Part shown: in pieces, positions 30,034-39,914 of the stretch
How positions within the stretch are numbered: the stretch's first letter is position 1
Layout of the letters: every line of letters starts with the position of its first letter
NCBI GenBank assembly: GCA_016702415.1
Contig: JADJEA010000023.1
Coordinates: 248,001-312,000, forward strand
Direction: 5' to 3'
DNA length: 64,000 nt
Source of the DNA: Nostocoides sp.
Lineage (GTDB): Bacteria; Actinomycetota; Actinomycetes; Actinomycetales; Dermatophilaceae
Translations under genes and position numbers: made by a program
Notes under the pieces: model-generated
What the model saw: only the letters and a program-made list of their open reading frames with translations
Database searches by the model: none
Told to the model about the DNA's origin: nothing

Positions 30034-32265
30034 GTGACCGAGCGCGACGAGCCCACGACTCCCACCTCCGACTCCCCCGCCGAGGTGGTTCCCGAAGAGG
30101 TGTCGTATGACGAGCACCTCTTCCCGGCGCGCCCGGCTCGCCTGCGCCCCCGGGCGCGGCTGCGTGACCGGCTGTGGCAGCGCAAGCCCAAACAGCCGGG
30201 CTCCCCCACCGGCGACAATCCCGACTACGTCTCGTGGCTGGTCTCGGAGTCGATGCTCGCCGACGCCGAGACCTACGCACGCCACTTCTCCGGCCAGGGG
30301 AGCATGTGGCAGAACCCGTATGCCGCGCCCGACCCCCGCGCAGCCATCGCGAAGGCGGCGGTGTGGTTCACGGCATACCCCATCTCGATGATCACCAAGC
30401 CCGGCGGAACCTTCCTCGGCACGCTCGGTGACCCGGATCTGTGGGCGGCCTTCCAGCGCATCGGGATCGACGCGATCCACACCGGGCCGGTCAAGCGGGC
30501 CGGTGGGATCAGCGGATGGGATCTGACCCCCAGCGTCGACGGGCACTTCGACCGGATCTCGACCCAGTTCGACGAGGTCTTCGGGACCGAGGACGAGTTC
30601 CGGACCCTATGCGAGGTCGCGACCGCACACGGCGGGACCGTGATCGACGACATCGTGCCCGGCCACACCGGCAAGGGTGCCGATTTCCGGTTGGCCGAGA
30701 TGAAGGTCGGGGACTACCCCGGGATTTATCACATGGTCGAAATCCCCCGGGACAAGTGGGAGTTGCTGCCGGCGGTCCCCAGGGGTGCCGACTCGGTCAA
30801 CCTCGACGAGGAGCATGAGCGGGTCCTCTCCGAGGAGGGGTTCATCGTCGGGCGGATGCAGCGGGTGATCTTCTTCGAGCCCGGCGTCAAGGAGACAAAC
30901 TGGTCGGCCACCGCTCCCGTCCTCGGACCGGACGGCGTGGAGCACCGCTGGGTCTACCTGCACTACTTCAAGGAGGGGCAGCCCTCCCTCAACTGGATCG
31001 ACCCGACCTTCGCCGGCATGCGCCTGGTGATCGGCGACGCGCTGCACTCGCTCGGCGACCTCGGCAGCGGGGCCCTGCGCCTGGACGCCAACGGCTTCCT
31101 CGGGGTGGAGAAGAGCGCAACCGGCGGACCCGCATGGTCGGAGGGCCACCCGCTGTCGGAGGCAGCCAACCAGCTCATCGCGAGCATGGTCCGCAAAGTC
31201 GGCGGGTTCACCTTCCAGGAACTCAATCTCACGATCGACGACATCCGGTCCACATCCGCGCGTGGGGCCGACCTGTCCTACGACTTCGTCAACCGCCCTG
31301 CCTATCATCACGCCCTCGCCACGGCCGACACCGAGTTCCTGCGCTTGACCATGCGCGCGGCGCGCGATCTCGGCGTCGACACGGTCTCCCTCGTCCACGC
31401 CCTGCAGAACCACGACGAAATGACCTACGAGCTGGTCCACTTCGCGACGCTGCACGCCGGCGAGCGCTTCTCCTTCCGCGGTGAGGAGATCCTCGGAGGT
31501 GACCTGGCCCTCCTGATCCGTGCGGAACTCACCGCCGCCCTGGCGGGGGAGGCCGCGCCATACAACGCCGTCTTCACGACCAATGGAATCGCGTCGACCC
31601 TGGTGTCGGTGATCGCCGCGTCCCTCGGCATCAGCGATATCACGACGATCACGGACGAGCAGGTTGCGGCGATCACACGTGCCCACCTGCTGCTGGTGAT
31701 GTTCAACGCGTGGCAGCCGGGCGTCTTCGCCCTGTCGGGGTGGGATCTCGTCGGCGCCCTCCCCCTGGACCGCAAACAGGTCGCCGCCCTCATCAAGGAC
31801 GGCGACACCCGGTGGATTCACCGCGGTGCCTACGACCTCCTCGGATATCAGCCTGCCGCAACGGAATCCGCCGCCAAGATGCCCAAGGCGCGAGCTCTTT
31901 ATGGGTCGCTGGCGGATCAGCTCGCCGACCCGGCGTCCTTCGTGTCGGGGCTACGAGACATCCTCGCTATCCGGGCGAAATATGGCATCGCCACGGCCGA
32001 GCAACTCGACATCCCCGACGTCTCGCACAAGAGCATGCACGTCATGGTCCACCGGATCGCCGACGGGGAGCAGATCACCGTCCTCAACTTCTCCGGGGAG
32101 ACCATCGCCGGCAGCGTCCGCTCGCCGGCCCTCACCCCGGGGAGCAGAGTGGTCGACGCGGTGACGGGAGTCCCGGCCGGTGAGGTCGACGATCTGCACA
32201 GCCTGTATGTCGCCCTCCAACCCCACGAGGGCCGCGCCCTTCTCGTGGTCCCGCCGCCGCGCTGA
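30034..32265 (+). CDS. GH13-superfamily alpha-amylase/glucosyltransferase-like enzyme
   Basis: A 743-residue protein with GH13-type catalytic motifs in unusual surroundings. The nucleophile Asp is in GALRLDANGFLG (~350), Glu is in FTFQELNLTIDD (~395) and Asp is in LQNHDEMTYEL (~460). VIDDIVPGHTGKGADF replaces the canonical region I. The ~60-residue N terminus is charged and probably disordered. Actinobacterial relatives are often annotated maltose alpha-D-glucosyltransferase, but the motif context differs from TreS and the substrate should be left open. GTG 30034 has only a weak ribosome binding site. Confidence 0.75.
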   Translation: MTERDEPTTPTSDSPAEVVPEEVSYDEHLFPARPARLRPRARLRDRLWQRKPKQPGSPTGDNPDYVSWLVSESMLADAETYARHFSGQGSMWQNPYAAPDPRAAIAKAAVWFTAYPISMITKPGGTFLGTLGDPDLWAAFQRIGIDAIHTGPVKRAGGISGWDLTPSVDGHFDRISTQFDEVFGTEDEFRTLCEVATAHGGTVIDDIVPGHTGKGADFRLAEMKVGDYPGIYHMVEIPRDKWELLPAVPRGADSVNLDEEHERVLSEEGFIVGRMQRVIFFEPGVKETNWSATAPVLGPDGVEHRWVYLHYFKEGQPSLNWIDPTFAGMRLVIGDALHSLGDLGSGALRLDANGFLGVEKSATGGPAWSEGHPLSEAANQLIASMVRKVGGFTFQELNLTIDDIRSTSARGADLSYDFVNRPAYHHALATADTEFLRLTMRAARDLGVDTVSLVHALQNHDEMTYELVHFATLHAGERFSFRGEEILGGDLALLIRAELTAALAGEAAPYNAVFTTNGIASTLVSVIAASLGISDITTITDEQVAAITRAHLLLVMFNAWQPGVFALSGWDLVGALPLDRKQVAALIKDGDTRWIHRGAYDLLGYQPAATESAAKMPKARALYGSLADQLADPASFVSGLRDILAIRAKYGIATAEQLDIPDVSHKSMHVMVHRIADGEQITVLNFSGETIAGSVRSPALTPGSRVVDAVTGVPAGEVDDLHSLYVALQPHEGRALLVVPPPR

Positions 32266-32346
32266 CCCTCCCCGGACGCTGCCCCTCCTGGACGTCGACC
32301 CTCCTGGACGTCGACATCCCCGACCCGGGTTCCCCAGGCCGGGTGC

Positions 32347-34166
32347 CTACTCGACGGTGACGGACTTCGCCAGGTTGCGGGGCTTGTCGATGTCGTGGTC
32401 GAGCGCCAGCGCGGCGTGATAGGCGAGCAACTGGGTCGGGATGACCAGGAGGATCGGGTCGAGTTCGGGTTCGCTCTTGGGCACGACGATCGCCTCCACG
32501 TCGAGGTCGCCGAATTCGACGCTCGCGTGGGTGATCGCCACCACCGGCCCCTTGCGCGCACGGATCTGTTGCACCGCAGCGAGATTGCGTTCGGTCAACT
32601 CGTCGTCCGGGACGATGGCGACCGTGAGCAGCCTGGGTTCGATCAACGCGAGCGGGCCGTGCTTGAGCTCGCTGGTCGGGTAGGCCTCCGCGTGGATGTA
32701 GCTGATCTCCTTCAGTTTCTGAGCCCCCTCCCGAGCCACGGGATACTGCCGCACCCGCCCGATGAAGAACGCATTCTCGGAGTGAGCGAGGATCTTGGCG
32801 ACGTGGGCGATCCGCTCCTCGTCGGCGAGGATCTGCTCGATCTGCGCGGGGATGCGTTCGAGGGCGGCGATTATCCGCTGGCCGTCAGCAACCGACAGAT
32901 CCCGCAGCCGCCCGAGATGGAGGGCGAGCATGGCGAAGGCCATGGCCATATTGGTCAGGGCCTTGGTGGAGGCGACAGCGATCTCGGGACCGGCATGGAG
33001 ATAGATCCCCCGTCGACCGCCCGCGCAATGGTCGACCCGACAGCGTTGACGACCCCGAGAACCTGACCGCCCTTGCGCTTGATCTCCTGGACGGCGAACG
33101 CGGTGTCGGCGGTCTCACCGGACTGGGAGACAACGACATACAGCGTGTCGGGTTCGATGATCGGGTTGCGGTACCGGAACTCCGAGGCGGCCTCGGCGTC
33201 CGCCGGGATGCGCGCGAGATCCTCGATGAGTTGCGCCCCGATCTGGGCGACGTAGTACGCCGATCCGCAGCCGAGGAGCTTGACCCGCCGGAACGCGCGC
33301 AACTCCCGCGGCGTGAGGTTGAGGCCGTTGAGCCGGGCGGTCGCGAAGCGCTCGTCGAGGCGACCGCGGATGACCGCCGCGGCCTTCTCCGGCTGCTCGA
33401 GCATCTCCTTATACATATAGTGCCGGTGTCCGGTCAGCTCCCACTCCGCCGCCGCCACCTCGATCTCGACCGGATCCCGGGTGGTGTCGCGTGCCGCGCG
33501 GTCGAATGTCGTGAACCCGGTGGCCGTGACCGTGGCCAGTTCGCCGTCGTCCAGGTGCACCACCCGAGTCGTATGCCGCACCAGCGCCGCCGCGTCGCTG
33601 GCGACCAGCATCTCCTTCTCCCCCACCCCGACGATGAGCGGAGATCCGTTGCGCGCCACGACGATCCGGTCGGGGTGGCGCTCGTCGAGAACCGCGAGGG
33701 CATAGGTCCCGACGATCCGTCCGAGAGCATCCAGGACCGCCCCCTCCAGCGTGTCCGCCGCCGACCGCGCGATCAGATGAGCGACGACCTCGGTGTCGGT
33801 GTCACTGGTGAAGGTCACCCCGGCCCGCTGCAATTGCTCGCGCACCCCTGCGGCATTGTCGATGATTCCGTTGTGCACCAACGAGATCCGGCCGTCCTCG
33901 CTCCGATGGGGGTGGGCATTGGCCTGCGTCGCCGGTCCGTGCGTTGCCCATCGCGTATGCCCGATTCCCACCTTCCCCACCAACCGCTTGGGGAGCGCCG
34001 ACTCCAGATCGCGAATGCGGCCGACCGAGCGGACCGACGTCGTGCCGCCCGTCCCGAGGACGGCGAGACCGGCCGAGTCGTAGCCGCGGTATTCCAACGT
34101 CTTCAGGCCCTCGATCAGGACGGGGGCCGCTGGCTTCCCGCCGATATAGCCGACGATTCCGCACAT
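32347..34166 (-). CDS. glmS: Glutamine-fructose-6-phosphate aminotransferase; frame broken at 33007-33011
   Basis: GlmS makes glucosamine-6-phosphate, the first step to UDP-GlcNAc. ATG 34166 gives MCGIVGYIGGKPAAP, with Cys2 as the glutaminase nucleophile. SIS domains follow (LLGCGSAYYVAQIGAQL, VVSQSGETADTAFA). After AVGSTIARAVDGG the frame breaks: one base is missing in the C run at 33007-33011. The next frame continues exactly as expected (IYLHAGPEIAVASTKAL, then NMAMAFAMLALHLGRL) to PRNLAKSVTVE at the end. Repaired length is ~606 residues, normal for GlmS. The gene is normally essential, so a sequence error is likely. Confidence 0.9.
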
Positions 34167-34294
34167 GGGGTGATCTCCTCTTTTGTCATGGTGTCCGGCC
34201 GATCCCCGGCCGCTTGCTGATGTGCCCGCCGATGTGGCCAGCCGCTGATGCCCTGCGACGCCTCACGGCTCGAGGGTGGGCGCGCGGTCGTCCG

Positions 34295-34555
34295 CTAGCC
34301 GTAGACGATCCGACGCAATTGCCGGGTGGTCAGCTCCGGTGCCGCGACCACGCGGCCCCGCAACTCGCCGGCGATGACCTCGAATGCCGCGTCATTGCGC
34401 ACCCCGCGGAGGTGGAGCTGGGCGTGGCGGTGGCGGACGTAGTCCGCCACCGGCTGACGATGCCAAGCGAGCACGTCATCGATGACACGCGCCGCCTCGG
34501 CGGGGGTCAGGCTCGTGGACTCGGCGATTCGCGTGACGAGTTCCCGGTCCGGCAT
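34295..34555 (-). CDS. Conserved hypothetical protein, 86 residues
   Basis: A small protein of no known function: helical, charged, no membrane segment. The N terminus (DRELVTRIAESTSLTPAEAARVIDDVLAWH) looks like a small helical-bundle or helix-turn-helix unit. The C terminus ELTTRQLRRIVYG is the part I most associate with a conserved actinobacterial family. ATG 34555 has no strong ribosome binding site. A short inverted repeat TGCCCG-ATTT-CGGGCA lies 43 bases upstream (34598-34613). Confidence 0.6.
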   Translation of the reverse strand: MPDRELVTRIAESTSLTPAEAARVIDDVLAWHRQPVADYVRHRHAQLHLRGVRNDAAFEVIAGELRGRVVAAPELTTRQLRRIVYG

Positions 34556-34637
34556 GTCACCAACTATGCCCGATAGCCGGGATGAGTTCCAAGAATCTGC
34601 CCGATTTCGGGCAAATAGAGAGACTTAGCCCGGGACT

Positions 34638-36263
34638 CTAGCCGGAGGTGCCGGCAAGCCAGGTGGTGTAACCCCCGTCCAGGTTGCGCACGCGGCGGCC
34701 GTGCTGCATCAGGACGCGGGCGGCGAGATGTCCGCGAATGCCCACCGCGCAATGGACGATCAGATCCCCCTCGGGCAGATCGGCCAGTCGGTCGCGCAGT
34801 TCATCGACGGGGATCAACACCGCCCCCGGTATGGAGCCCTTGTCATACTCGGCCTGCGTCCGGACGTCGACCAAGTGCTCCCCCGCGGCCAGGGCCGCCT
34901 CGAGCTCGTCCCACTGAATGGTCTCGACGACGCCGCGCCCCATGTTCTCGGCGACGAACCCGAGCATATTGACGGGGTCCTTGGCGGAGCCGAACTGCGG
35001 CGCATAGGCCAGCTCGAGATCGGCGAGGGCGCTGGCCGTCAGTCCGCCCGTCATCGCCGTGGCGATGACGTCGATCCGCTTGTCGACGCCGGACTCCCCG
35101 ACACCCTGGGCGCCGAGGATCGCGTCGGTCTCGGGATCGACGAGGAGCTTCAGGGCCATCCCCCGGGCGCCGGGGTAATACCCGGCGTGATCCATCGGGT
35201 GGGTGTGGATGGCGGCATACGACCTCCCGGCGGCGCGGAGGCGCTTCTCGTTCCACCCCGTGGCGGCGACCTGCAGGCCGAACACCCCGACGATGGCGGT
35301 GCCCAGCACGGGTCGTATGCCGACCCCTCCCCCCGCGATGACGTCCGCGACCCGCCGCCCCTGAAGGTTGGCGGTGTTGGCGAGGGGGACCAGGACCTGA
35401 CTCCCATCGAGGGCGTCGTGCTTCTCGACCGCGTCCCCGACAGCGAAGATTGCCGCGTCGCTGGTGCGGCATCGGTCGTCGACGAGGATTCCGCCCCGCT
35501 CCCCCACCGCGAGTCCGGCCTCCCGCGCGAGGGAGACATCCGGCTGCACTCCGATCGCCGCGACGACGAGGTCGGCAGGCAGGCGCGTGCCGTCGGACAG
35601 GACGACCGAGTCCTTCTCGACCGCGCTGACACTCACCCTCAAGTGGAGGTCGACCCCGCTCTTGCGCATCCTTGTGTGGACGGGTGCGACCATCTCGGGG
35701 TCGAGGGGGGCAAGGCATTGCGCAGTGGCCTCGACGAGCGCGACGGAGAGACCGCGGTGGACGAGGTTTTCGGCCATTTCGACACCGATGAATCCGCCGC
35801 CGATGACCACCGCCGTGGCAGCGTCTGCCGACGCGGCGACCAGGGCGTCGGTGTCTTCGACATCGCGCAGACTCAAGGCGCGCTCGATCCCGGGCAGCGG
35901 CGGACGCACTGGCCGGGCTCCCGGCGAAAGGACGAGCCAGTCGTAGCCGAGCTCACCGGCCTCGCCCCCATCGACCCCGCGCAACCGGACGACCTTGCGC
36001 TCTCGGTCGATCGCGGTGACCTCGGTCAAGACGCGCACATCGATCCCGAACCGGGCGGCGAGCGAGCGCGGCGTCTGCAGAAGCAGGGCTTTCCGCTTCG
36101 GGATGATTCCCCCCACGTGATACGGCAGGCCGCAGTTGGCGAACGACACGTGCCCGCTGCGCTCGATGACGACGATCTCCAGGCTCTCGTCCATCCGCCT
36201 TAGCCGTGTCGCGGCGGACATCCCGCCAGCCACTCCCCCGACGATCACCACTCGTGCGCTCAT
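34638..36263 (-). CDS. CoA-disulfide reductase-rhodanese fusion (FAD-dependent)
   Basis: A 541-residue flavoprotein. The FAD-binding GGVAGGMSAATRLRR is at residues 9-23 and the redox Cys is in SFANCGLPYHVGG (~44). The NAD(P)H-binding VVIGGGFIGVEMAENL is near 155 and IFAVGDAVEKHD near 275. After a pyridine-nucleotide-disulfide dimerisation domain comes a C-terminal rhodanese domain (EHLVDVRTQAEYDKGSIPGA, active Cys in IVHCAVGIRGHLAAR). This is the CoADR-RHD arrangement, implicated in CoA or polysulfide/persulfide reduction. Natural substrate is uncertain. Confidence 0.88.
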   Translation of the reverse strand: MSARVVIVGGVAGGMSAATRLRRMDESLEIVVIERSGHVSFANCGLPYHVGGIIPKRKALLLQTPRSLAARFGIDVRVLTEVTAIDRERKVVRLRGVDGGEAGELGYDWLVLSPGARPVRPPLPGIERALSLRDVEDTDALVAASADAATAVVIGGGFIGVEMAENLVHRGLSVALVEATAQCLAPLDPEMVAPVHTRMRKSGVDLHLRVSVSAVEKDSVVLSDGTRLPADLVVAAIGVQPDVSLAREAGLAVGERGGILVDDRCRTSDAAIFAVGDAVEKHDALDGSQVLVPLANTANLQGRRVADVIAGGGVGIRPVLGTAIVGVFGLQVAATGWNEKRLRAAGRSYAAIHTHPMDHAGYYPGARGMALKLLVDPETDAILGAQGVGESGVDKRIDVIATAMTGGLTASALADLELAYAPQFGSAKDPVNMLGFVAENMGRGVVETIQWDELEAALAAGEHLVDVRTQAEYDKGSIPGAVLIPVDELRDRLADLPEGDLIVHCAVGIRGHLAARVLMQHGRRVRNLDGGYTTWLAGTSG

Positions 36264-36429
36264 GTCTCGCCATCATACCTGTGGGGGTATGCCGCCCCTC
36301 CCCCCGGTGGTCCCGCCCACCTTGACCGCTGCCTTGTCCACAGGCCTCATGACCGCGAGGATTCGTGCCTGTCCACAGGCGGATCGAGTCGAACTGGTCA
36401 ACCACTGACGGCTGCTGGAGAGTCGACCC

Positions 36430-36975
36430 ATGACACGCGTGACGACGCCGACAGCATCAGAGGAGATGGGGACCTGCGTGGTGGTGCCTTCCGAGGTGAC
36501 CGCGGAGGGTGTTCCCTCAAACTCGGTGACCCCAAACCCGTTGTCCCCAAACGCGGTGGCCCCAAACTCCGTGTCCCCAAACCCGATGCCCGCCGAGCCG
36601 GTGCGGGCCACGGCAGGCGCGGCAGGCGCGGCCGAAGTGGGACCGGGCGGGGCGGGGCAGATCAACCACATCGTCCTCCAAGGTCGGGTGACGGGTCTGG
36701 ACGACGAGCGCGTGCTGCCCAGCGGCGATCTGGTGCGCGCGTTCCGCGTCGCGGTGCGCCGGCCGCCGCGCGCGGACGGTCCGGCCAGGTCCGATGCCAT
36801 CAACTGCGCCGCCTGGAGCGCGGATGCGCGGGCTGTCGCCGCCGAGTTGCGAGTCGGCGACGTGATCCGTGTCGACGGCGCGCTCCGGCGGTCGTTCTCT
36901 CGCCGAGCCGGCGTCCCGCAGAACTATTACGAGATCGAGGTGGCCTCAATGGTGCGCTTCCAGACGGAACACTGA
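36430..36975 (+). CDS. Single-stranded DNA-binding protein-like (OB fold) with repeat-rich N terminus
   Basis: A 181-residue protein whose C-terminal ~105 residues look like an SSB OB-fold: NHIVLQGRVTGLDDERVLPS, FRVAVRRPPR, INCAAWSADARAVAAELRVGD, then VDGALRRSFSRRAG and YEIEVASMVRF. The first ~75 residues are low-complexity. They include five pentapeptide repeats (NSVTP, NPLSP, NAVAP, NSVSP, NPMPA). It has no acidic SSB tail, so it is a paralogue rather than the main replicative SSB. ATG 36430 is accepted with moderate support. Confidence 0.75.
   Translation: MTRVTTPTASEEMGTCVVVPSEVTAEGVPSNSVTPNPLSPNAVAPNSVSPNPMPAEPVRATAGAAGAAEVGPGGAGQINHIVLQGRVTGLDDERVLPSGDLVRAFRVAVRRPPRADGPARSDAINCAAWSADARAVAAELRVGDVIRVDGALRRSFSRRAGVPQNYYEIEVASMVRFQTEH
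36520..36594 (+). repeat. In-frame 15-bp minisatellite, five units (NxVxP type)
   Basis: Five 15-base units of the form AACNCGGTGNCCCCA, starting at Asn codon 36520. They encode NSVTP, NPLSP, NAVAP, NSVSP, NPMPA in the SSB-like protein. Unit length and number match the array in the acyl-CoA synthetase gene at 17441. Confidence 0.9.
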
Positions 36976-37129
36976 CCGGGCCCACTGACGGTTCGCTGTG
37001 AATACGCCCGCAAGAGGTAGGGATCGGCCCGATCACCGGCTATTGTTGGGCAGTGATCGGCAGCGTGATGGTGCCCGCTGCCCGCAATCGATGGCCTCGG
37101 CCATGCTTCGTGATGATGGAGTTCGTGTG

Positions 37130-38388
37130 GTGAATCGGGTGAGCCGGGTCGCGGGCCTGCTCCTGGCGGCGACCCTCGTGGGTCCGTGCCTGCAGGCGAG
37201 CGCGGACACGGGCACGCCCGCGAGCGGAACGACGGCGTCGAGTTCCACCGATCCAGGGTCGGAACCGATCATGACGCCGGAGCAGTTGCAGGCACAGATC
37301 GACCGCGCCAACACCCTCCGCGACCAACTGATCGCCGCCAACAGCCAGATCTCCCAGGTCCTGGCCACCTCGACAAGTCGACCGGCAAGGCCAATGCGGC
37401 CCTCGAGGCTTATAGCAAGGCATCGACCGATGAGCAGGAGGCCAAGGCCGAGGCGGTCCGGCAACGGGACATCGCCGCGGTCCTCCAGGAGCGCCTCGAC
37501 CAGGCGCGCTCCGACCTGAAGGCGTGGGCAGTCGATGCCTACACCCAGGGCGGCAACTGGGCGGAGTCCCTCTCCTTCCTCGACGCCCTCGGCAAGCAGG
37601 CCGGTGAGTCGGGGAATCCGCTGAGCGACCTGAACTACCTGACCGACAATCGCGTCCGGTCGGTCGAGGACCTTCGCGAGATCGCGGTGCAGCAGAAACT
37701 CGCGTCGATGAAAGCCGACGCCGCACTCGACCTCGCGTCCAAGGCGGCGGTGAAGGCCAAGAAGGCCAAGAAGGCTGCCGCTGCCGCCGTCAAGGAGCAC
37801 CAGGCCAAGCTCGCCGAACTCCAGTTGGCCAATCAGGGCATCGTCGCCGAGGCGGGTCCGCTGGCGGGGATGCTGCTCGGGACCGGCGACAAGAACGCCA
37901 CCGAGGCGTCCCTTGCCCTGACCGCCGCTCTCAAGGACGCCAATGTCGACGTCTCGAAGCTCGCCCTGACCCCGTGCACCGACAAGGTCGGCGTGTGGCC
38001 AAACGGCCAGATCCCGCCCTCGGCGCTGTGCCCGGTGGTCGGCACGACCGACGAATTCCTGATCCCCTCCGCGGCAGCCGCGTTCAACGCGATGAGCAAG
38101 GCGTATGCCGAGCAGACCGGTCACCTGATCTGTGTTTCCGACGCCTACCGGTCGTATGCCGAGCAGGTCACCATCAAGGCGATCCGCGGGCCGTGGGCAG
38201 CCACCCCCGGCACCAGCGAACATGGCCTCGGCAAGGCCGTCGACCTGTGTGGCGGCGTCCAGGACTTCAGCGACCCGGCCCACTTGTGGATGGTGCGCAA
38301 TGCGCCCCTCTACGGCTGGTTCCATCCGTCGTGGGCGGAGCCGGGTGGCAGGCTGCCCGAGCCGTGGCACTGGGAGTTCGCCGGCTGA
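37130..38388 (+). CDS. Secreted VanY/D-alanyl-D-alanine carboxypeptidase-family protein; frame broken at 37367-37371
   Basis: GTG 37130 gives a signal peptide (VNRVSRVAGLLLAATLVGPC, ending near QASADTG). A coiled-coil region follows (MTPEQLQAQIDRANTLRDQL). After QISQVLAT the frame breaks and continues as LDKSTGKANAALEAYSKAST, so one base is missing around ACCTCGAC. A long coiled coil with KAKKAKKAAAAAV follows. The C-terminal peptidase domain has the zinc motif TSEHGLGKAVDL and the late WHWEFAG. Repaired length is ~419 residues. Cutting peptidoglycan stem peptides is the inferred role. ATG 37103 is an alternative start. Confidence 0.8.
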
Positions 38389-38488
38389 GCCGGTCTGACC
38401 CAGCCCCCGGTTACCCGCGAGGAACTTCTTTCCGCAAATCCCGCGCGTGCCTCTCCTCAACACGCATCCGATGTGACAAAGTGCGCGC

Positions 38489-39883
38489 ATGGAATCCGCG
38501 GCGGTCGCCCCACCTGCCAATCCCGACTACGCCGCGAACGCGAAGTACGTCCGTCCGTGGTACTGGTACGACTGGGCCAATTCGGCCTTCGTGACGACGA
38601 TCGGCACCGTTCTCTACGGGCCGTACATCACCTCGATCGCCAAGGCCGCCGCCTGCCCGGGTCAGGACACCGATCTCGACTGCGCCGTCAACCTGCACGT
38701 CCTCGGCATACCGATTGCCCCGGGTTCGCTCGCGCCCTACACGACGACCTTCGCGACGATCCTCTCGGCCATCGTCCTCATCTTCGTCGGCGCCATCGCC
38801 GACCGGATGCCCCGACCCGCGCATTTCCTCGGTGCCTGCGCCTGGCTCGGCGCCCTCTCTGCCAGCGGGCTCTTCTTCGTTTCCGGGACCCGCTGGCAGC
38901 TCGGGGTCATTTTGATGATCCTCTCGACGGTCTTCCTCGGCTCCTCGCTCGTGGTTTACGACTCCATGCTCAACCTCATCGCCGGCCCTGACGACCGGGA
39001 CCGTGTCTCCTCGCGCGGGTGGGCCCTGGGCTATCTCGGTGGCGGCCTGCTATTGGCCCTCAACCTCGTCGTGGTGACCATGCACGACAAGCTCGGGTTG
39101 AGCACCGGCATGGCGGTGCGATTGAGCATGCTCTCGGCGGCGCTGTGGTGGGGCGTCTTCGCCGTCATCCCGATCAAGGGGATGTGGGACCTGCGGGGAG
39201 TCGAACGCCCGATCGCGGCGGCCGGGGAGAGCATCATCGGTGGCAGCCTCGCCCAGTTACGGAGCACCTTCGGGGACCTGCGCGCCCACCACCCCCAAAC
39301 GATGCTCTTCCTGCTCGCCTATCTCTTTTACAACGACGGAATCCAGACCGTGATCTCGTCCTCGAGTCTGTACGGCTCGGAGCAACTGAAATTCGGCCAG
39401 TCCCAGTTGATCGCCCTCATCCTCCTCGTGCAGTTCGTGGCCTTCGGCGGGGCCCTGCTCTTCGGCAGGATCGCGGCCAAGCGCGGCGCGTGGCGCACCG
39501 TGCTCGGCTCGCTGGTGCTGTGGACGCTGATCGTTGCCGCGGCCTTCTTCGCTCCCGAGAAGAAGTTCCTCCCCTTCCTCGTCCTCGGTGTCGCCATCGG
39601 GCTGGTCCTCGGCGGGTCGCAGGCGCTCTCCCGCTCGCTCTACTCCCAACTGGTCCCCCGGCGCCGCGAGGCGGAGTACTTCAGCCTCTATCAGGCAATG
39701 GAGCGCGGGACGAGTTGGTTCGGCACGCTGCTCTTCGGGCTCGTCTACCAGCTCACCCACACCTACCGGCTGGCCATCGTCGCCTTGATCATCTTCTTCG
39801 TCCTCGGCGGGGTGTTGCTCTCCCGGGTCGACGTCCGCGAGGGGATTCGACAGGCCGGGAACGAGCAGCCGCGCGTGGTGTGA
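38489..39883 (+). CDS. MFS transporter, UMF1/Atg22-like family
   Basis: A 464-residue membrane transporter with about 12 hydrophobic segments. It has the family opening YWYDWANSAFVTTIGTVLYG near residue 25. Loop signatures include VVYDSMLNLIAGPDDRDRVS and SRGWALGYLGGGLLLALN. The C-terminal half has SQALSRSLYSQLVPRRREAE and ERGTSWFGTLLFGLVYQLT. These fit the UMF1 (vacuole effluxer-like) branch of the major facilitator superfamily. Substrate is unknown. It is followed by a strong hairpin at 39915-39960. Confidence 0.87.
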   Translation: MESAAVAPPANPDYAANAKYVRPWYWYDWANSAFVTTIGTVLYGPYITSIAKAAACPGQDTDLDCAVNLHVLGIPIAPGSLAPYTTTFATILSAIVLIFVGAIADRMPRPAHFLGACAWLGALSASGLFFVSGTRWQLGVILMILSTVFLGSSLVVYDSMLNLIAGPDDRDRVSSRGWALGYLGGGLLLALNLVVVTMHDKLGLSTGMAVRLSMLSAALWWGVFAVIPIKGMWDLRGVERPIAAAGESIIGGSLAQLRSTFGDLRAHHPQTMLFLLAYLFYNDGIQTVISSSSLYGSEQLKFGQSQLIALILLVQFVAFGGALLFGRIAAKRGAWRTVLGSLVLWTLIVAAAFFAPEKKFLPFLVLGVAIGLVLGGSQALSRSLYSQLVPRRREAEYFSLYQAMERGTSWFGTLLFGLVYQLTHTYRLAIVALIIFFVLGGVLLSRVDVREGIRQAGNEQPRVV

Positions 39884-39914
39884 GTCCCGCTTCCGGGCGC
39901 ACACATTCGGACGC

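Noticed and set aside
30034..32265. Trehalose synthase (treS) assignment
   Set aside because: The catalytic acids fit GH13 but the surrounding motifs differ from TreS, so a gene symbol was not given.
34598..34613. Rho-independent terminator TGCCCG-ATTT-CGGGCA
   Set aside because: Six-base stem with no U-tract, lying in the gap between two minus-strand genes; too weak to call alone.
36334..36377. Replication origin
   Set aside because: Only two DnaA-box-like sites, no dnaA/dnaN/AT-rich region, and the window contains the putative dif instead.
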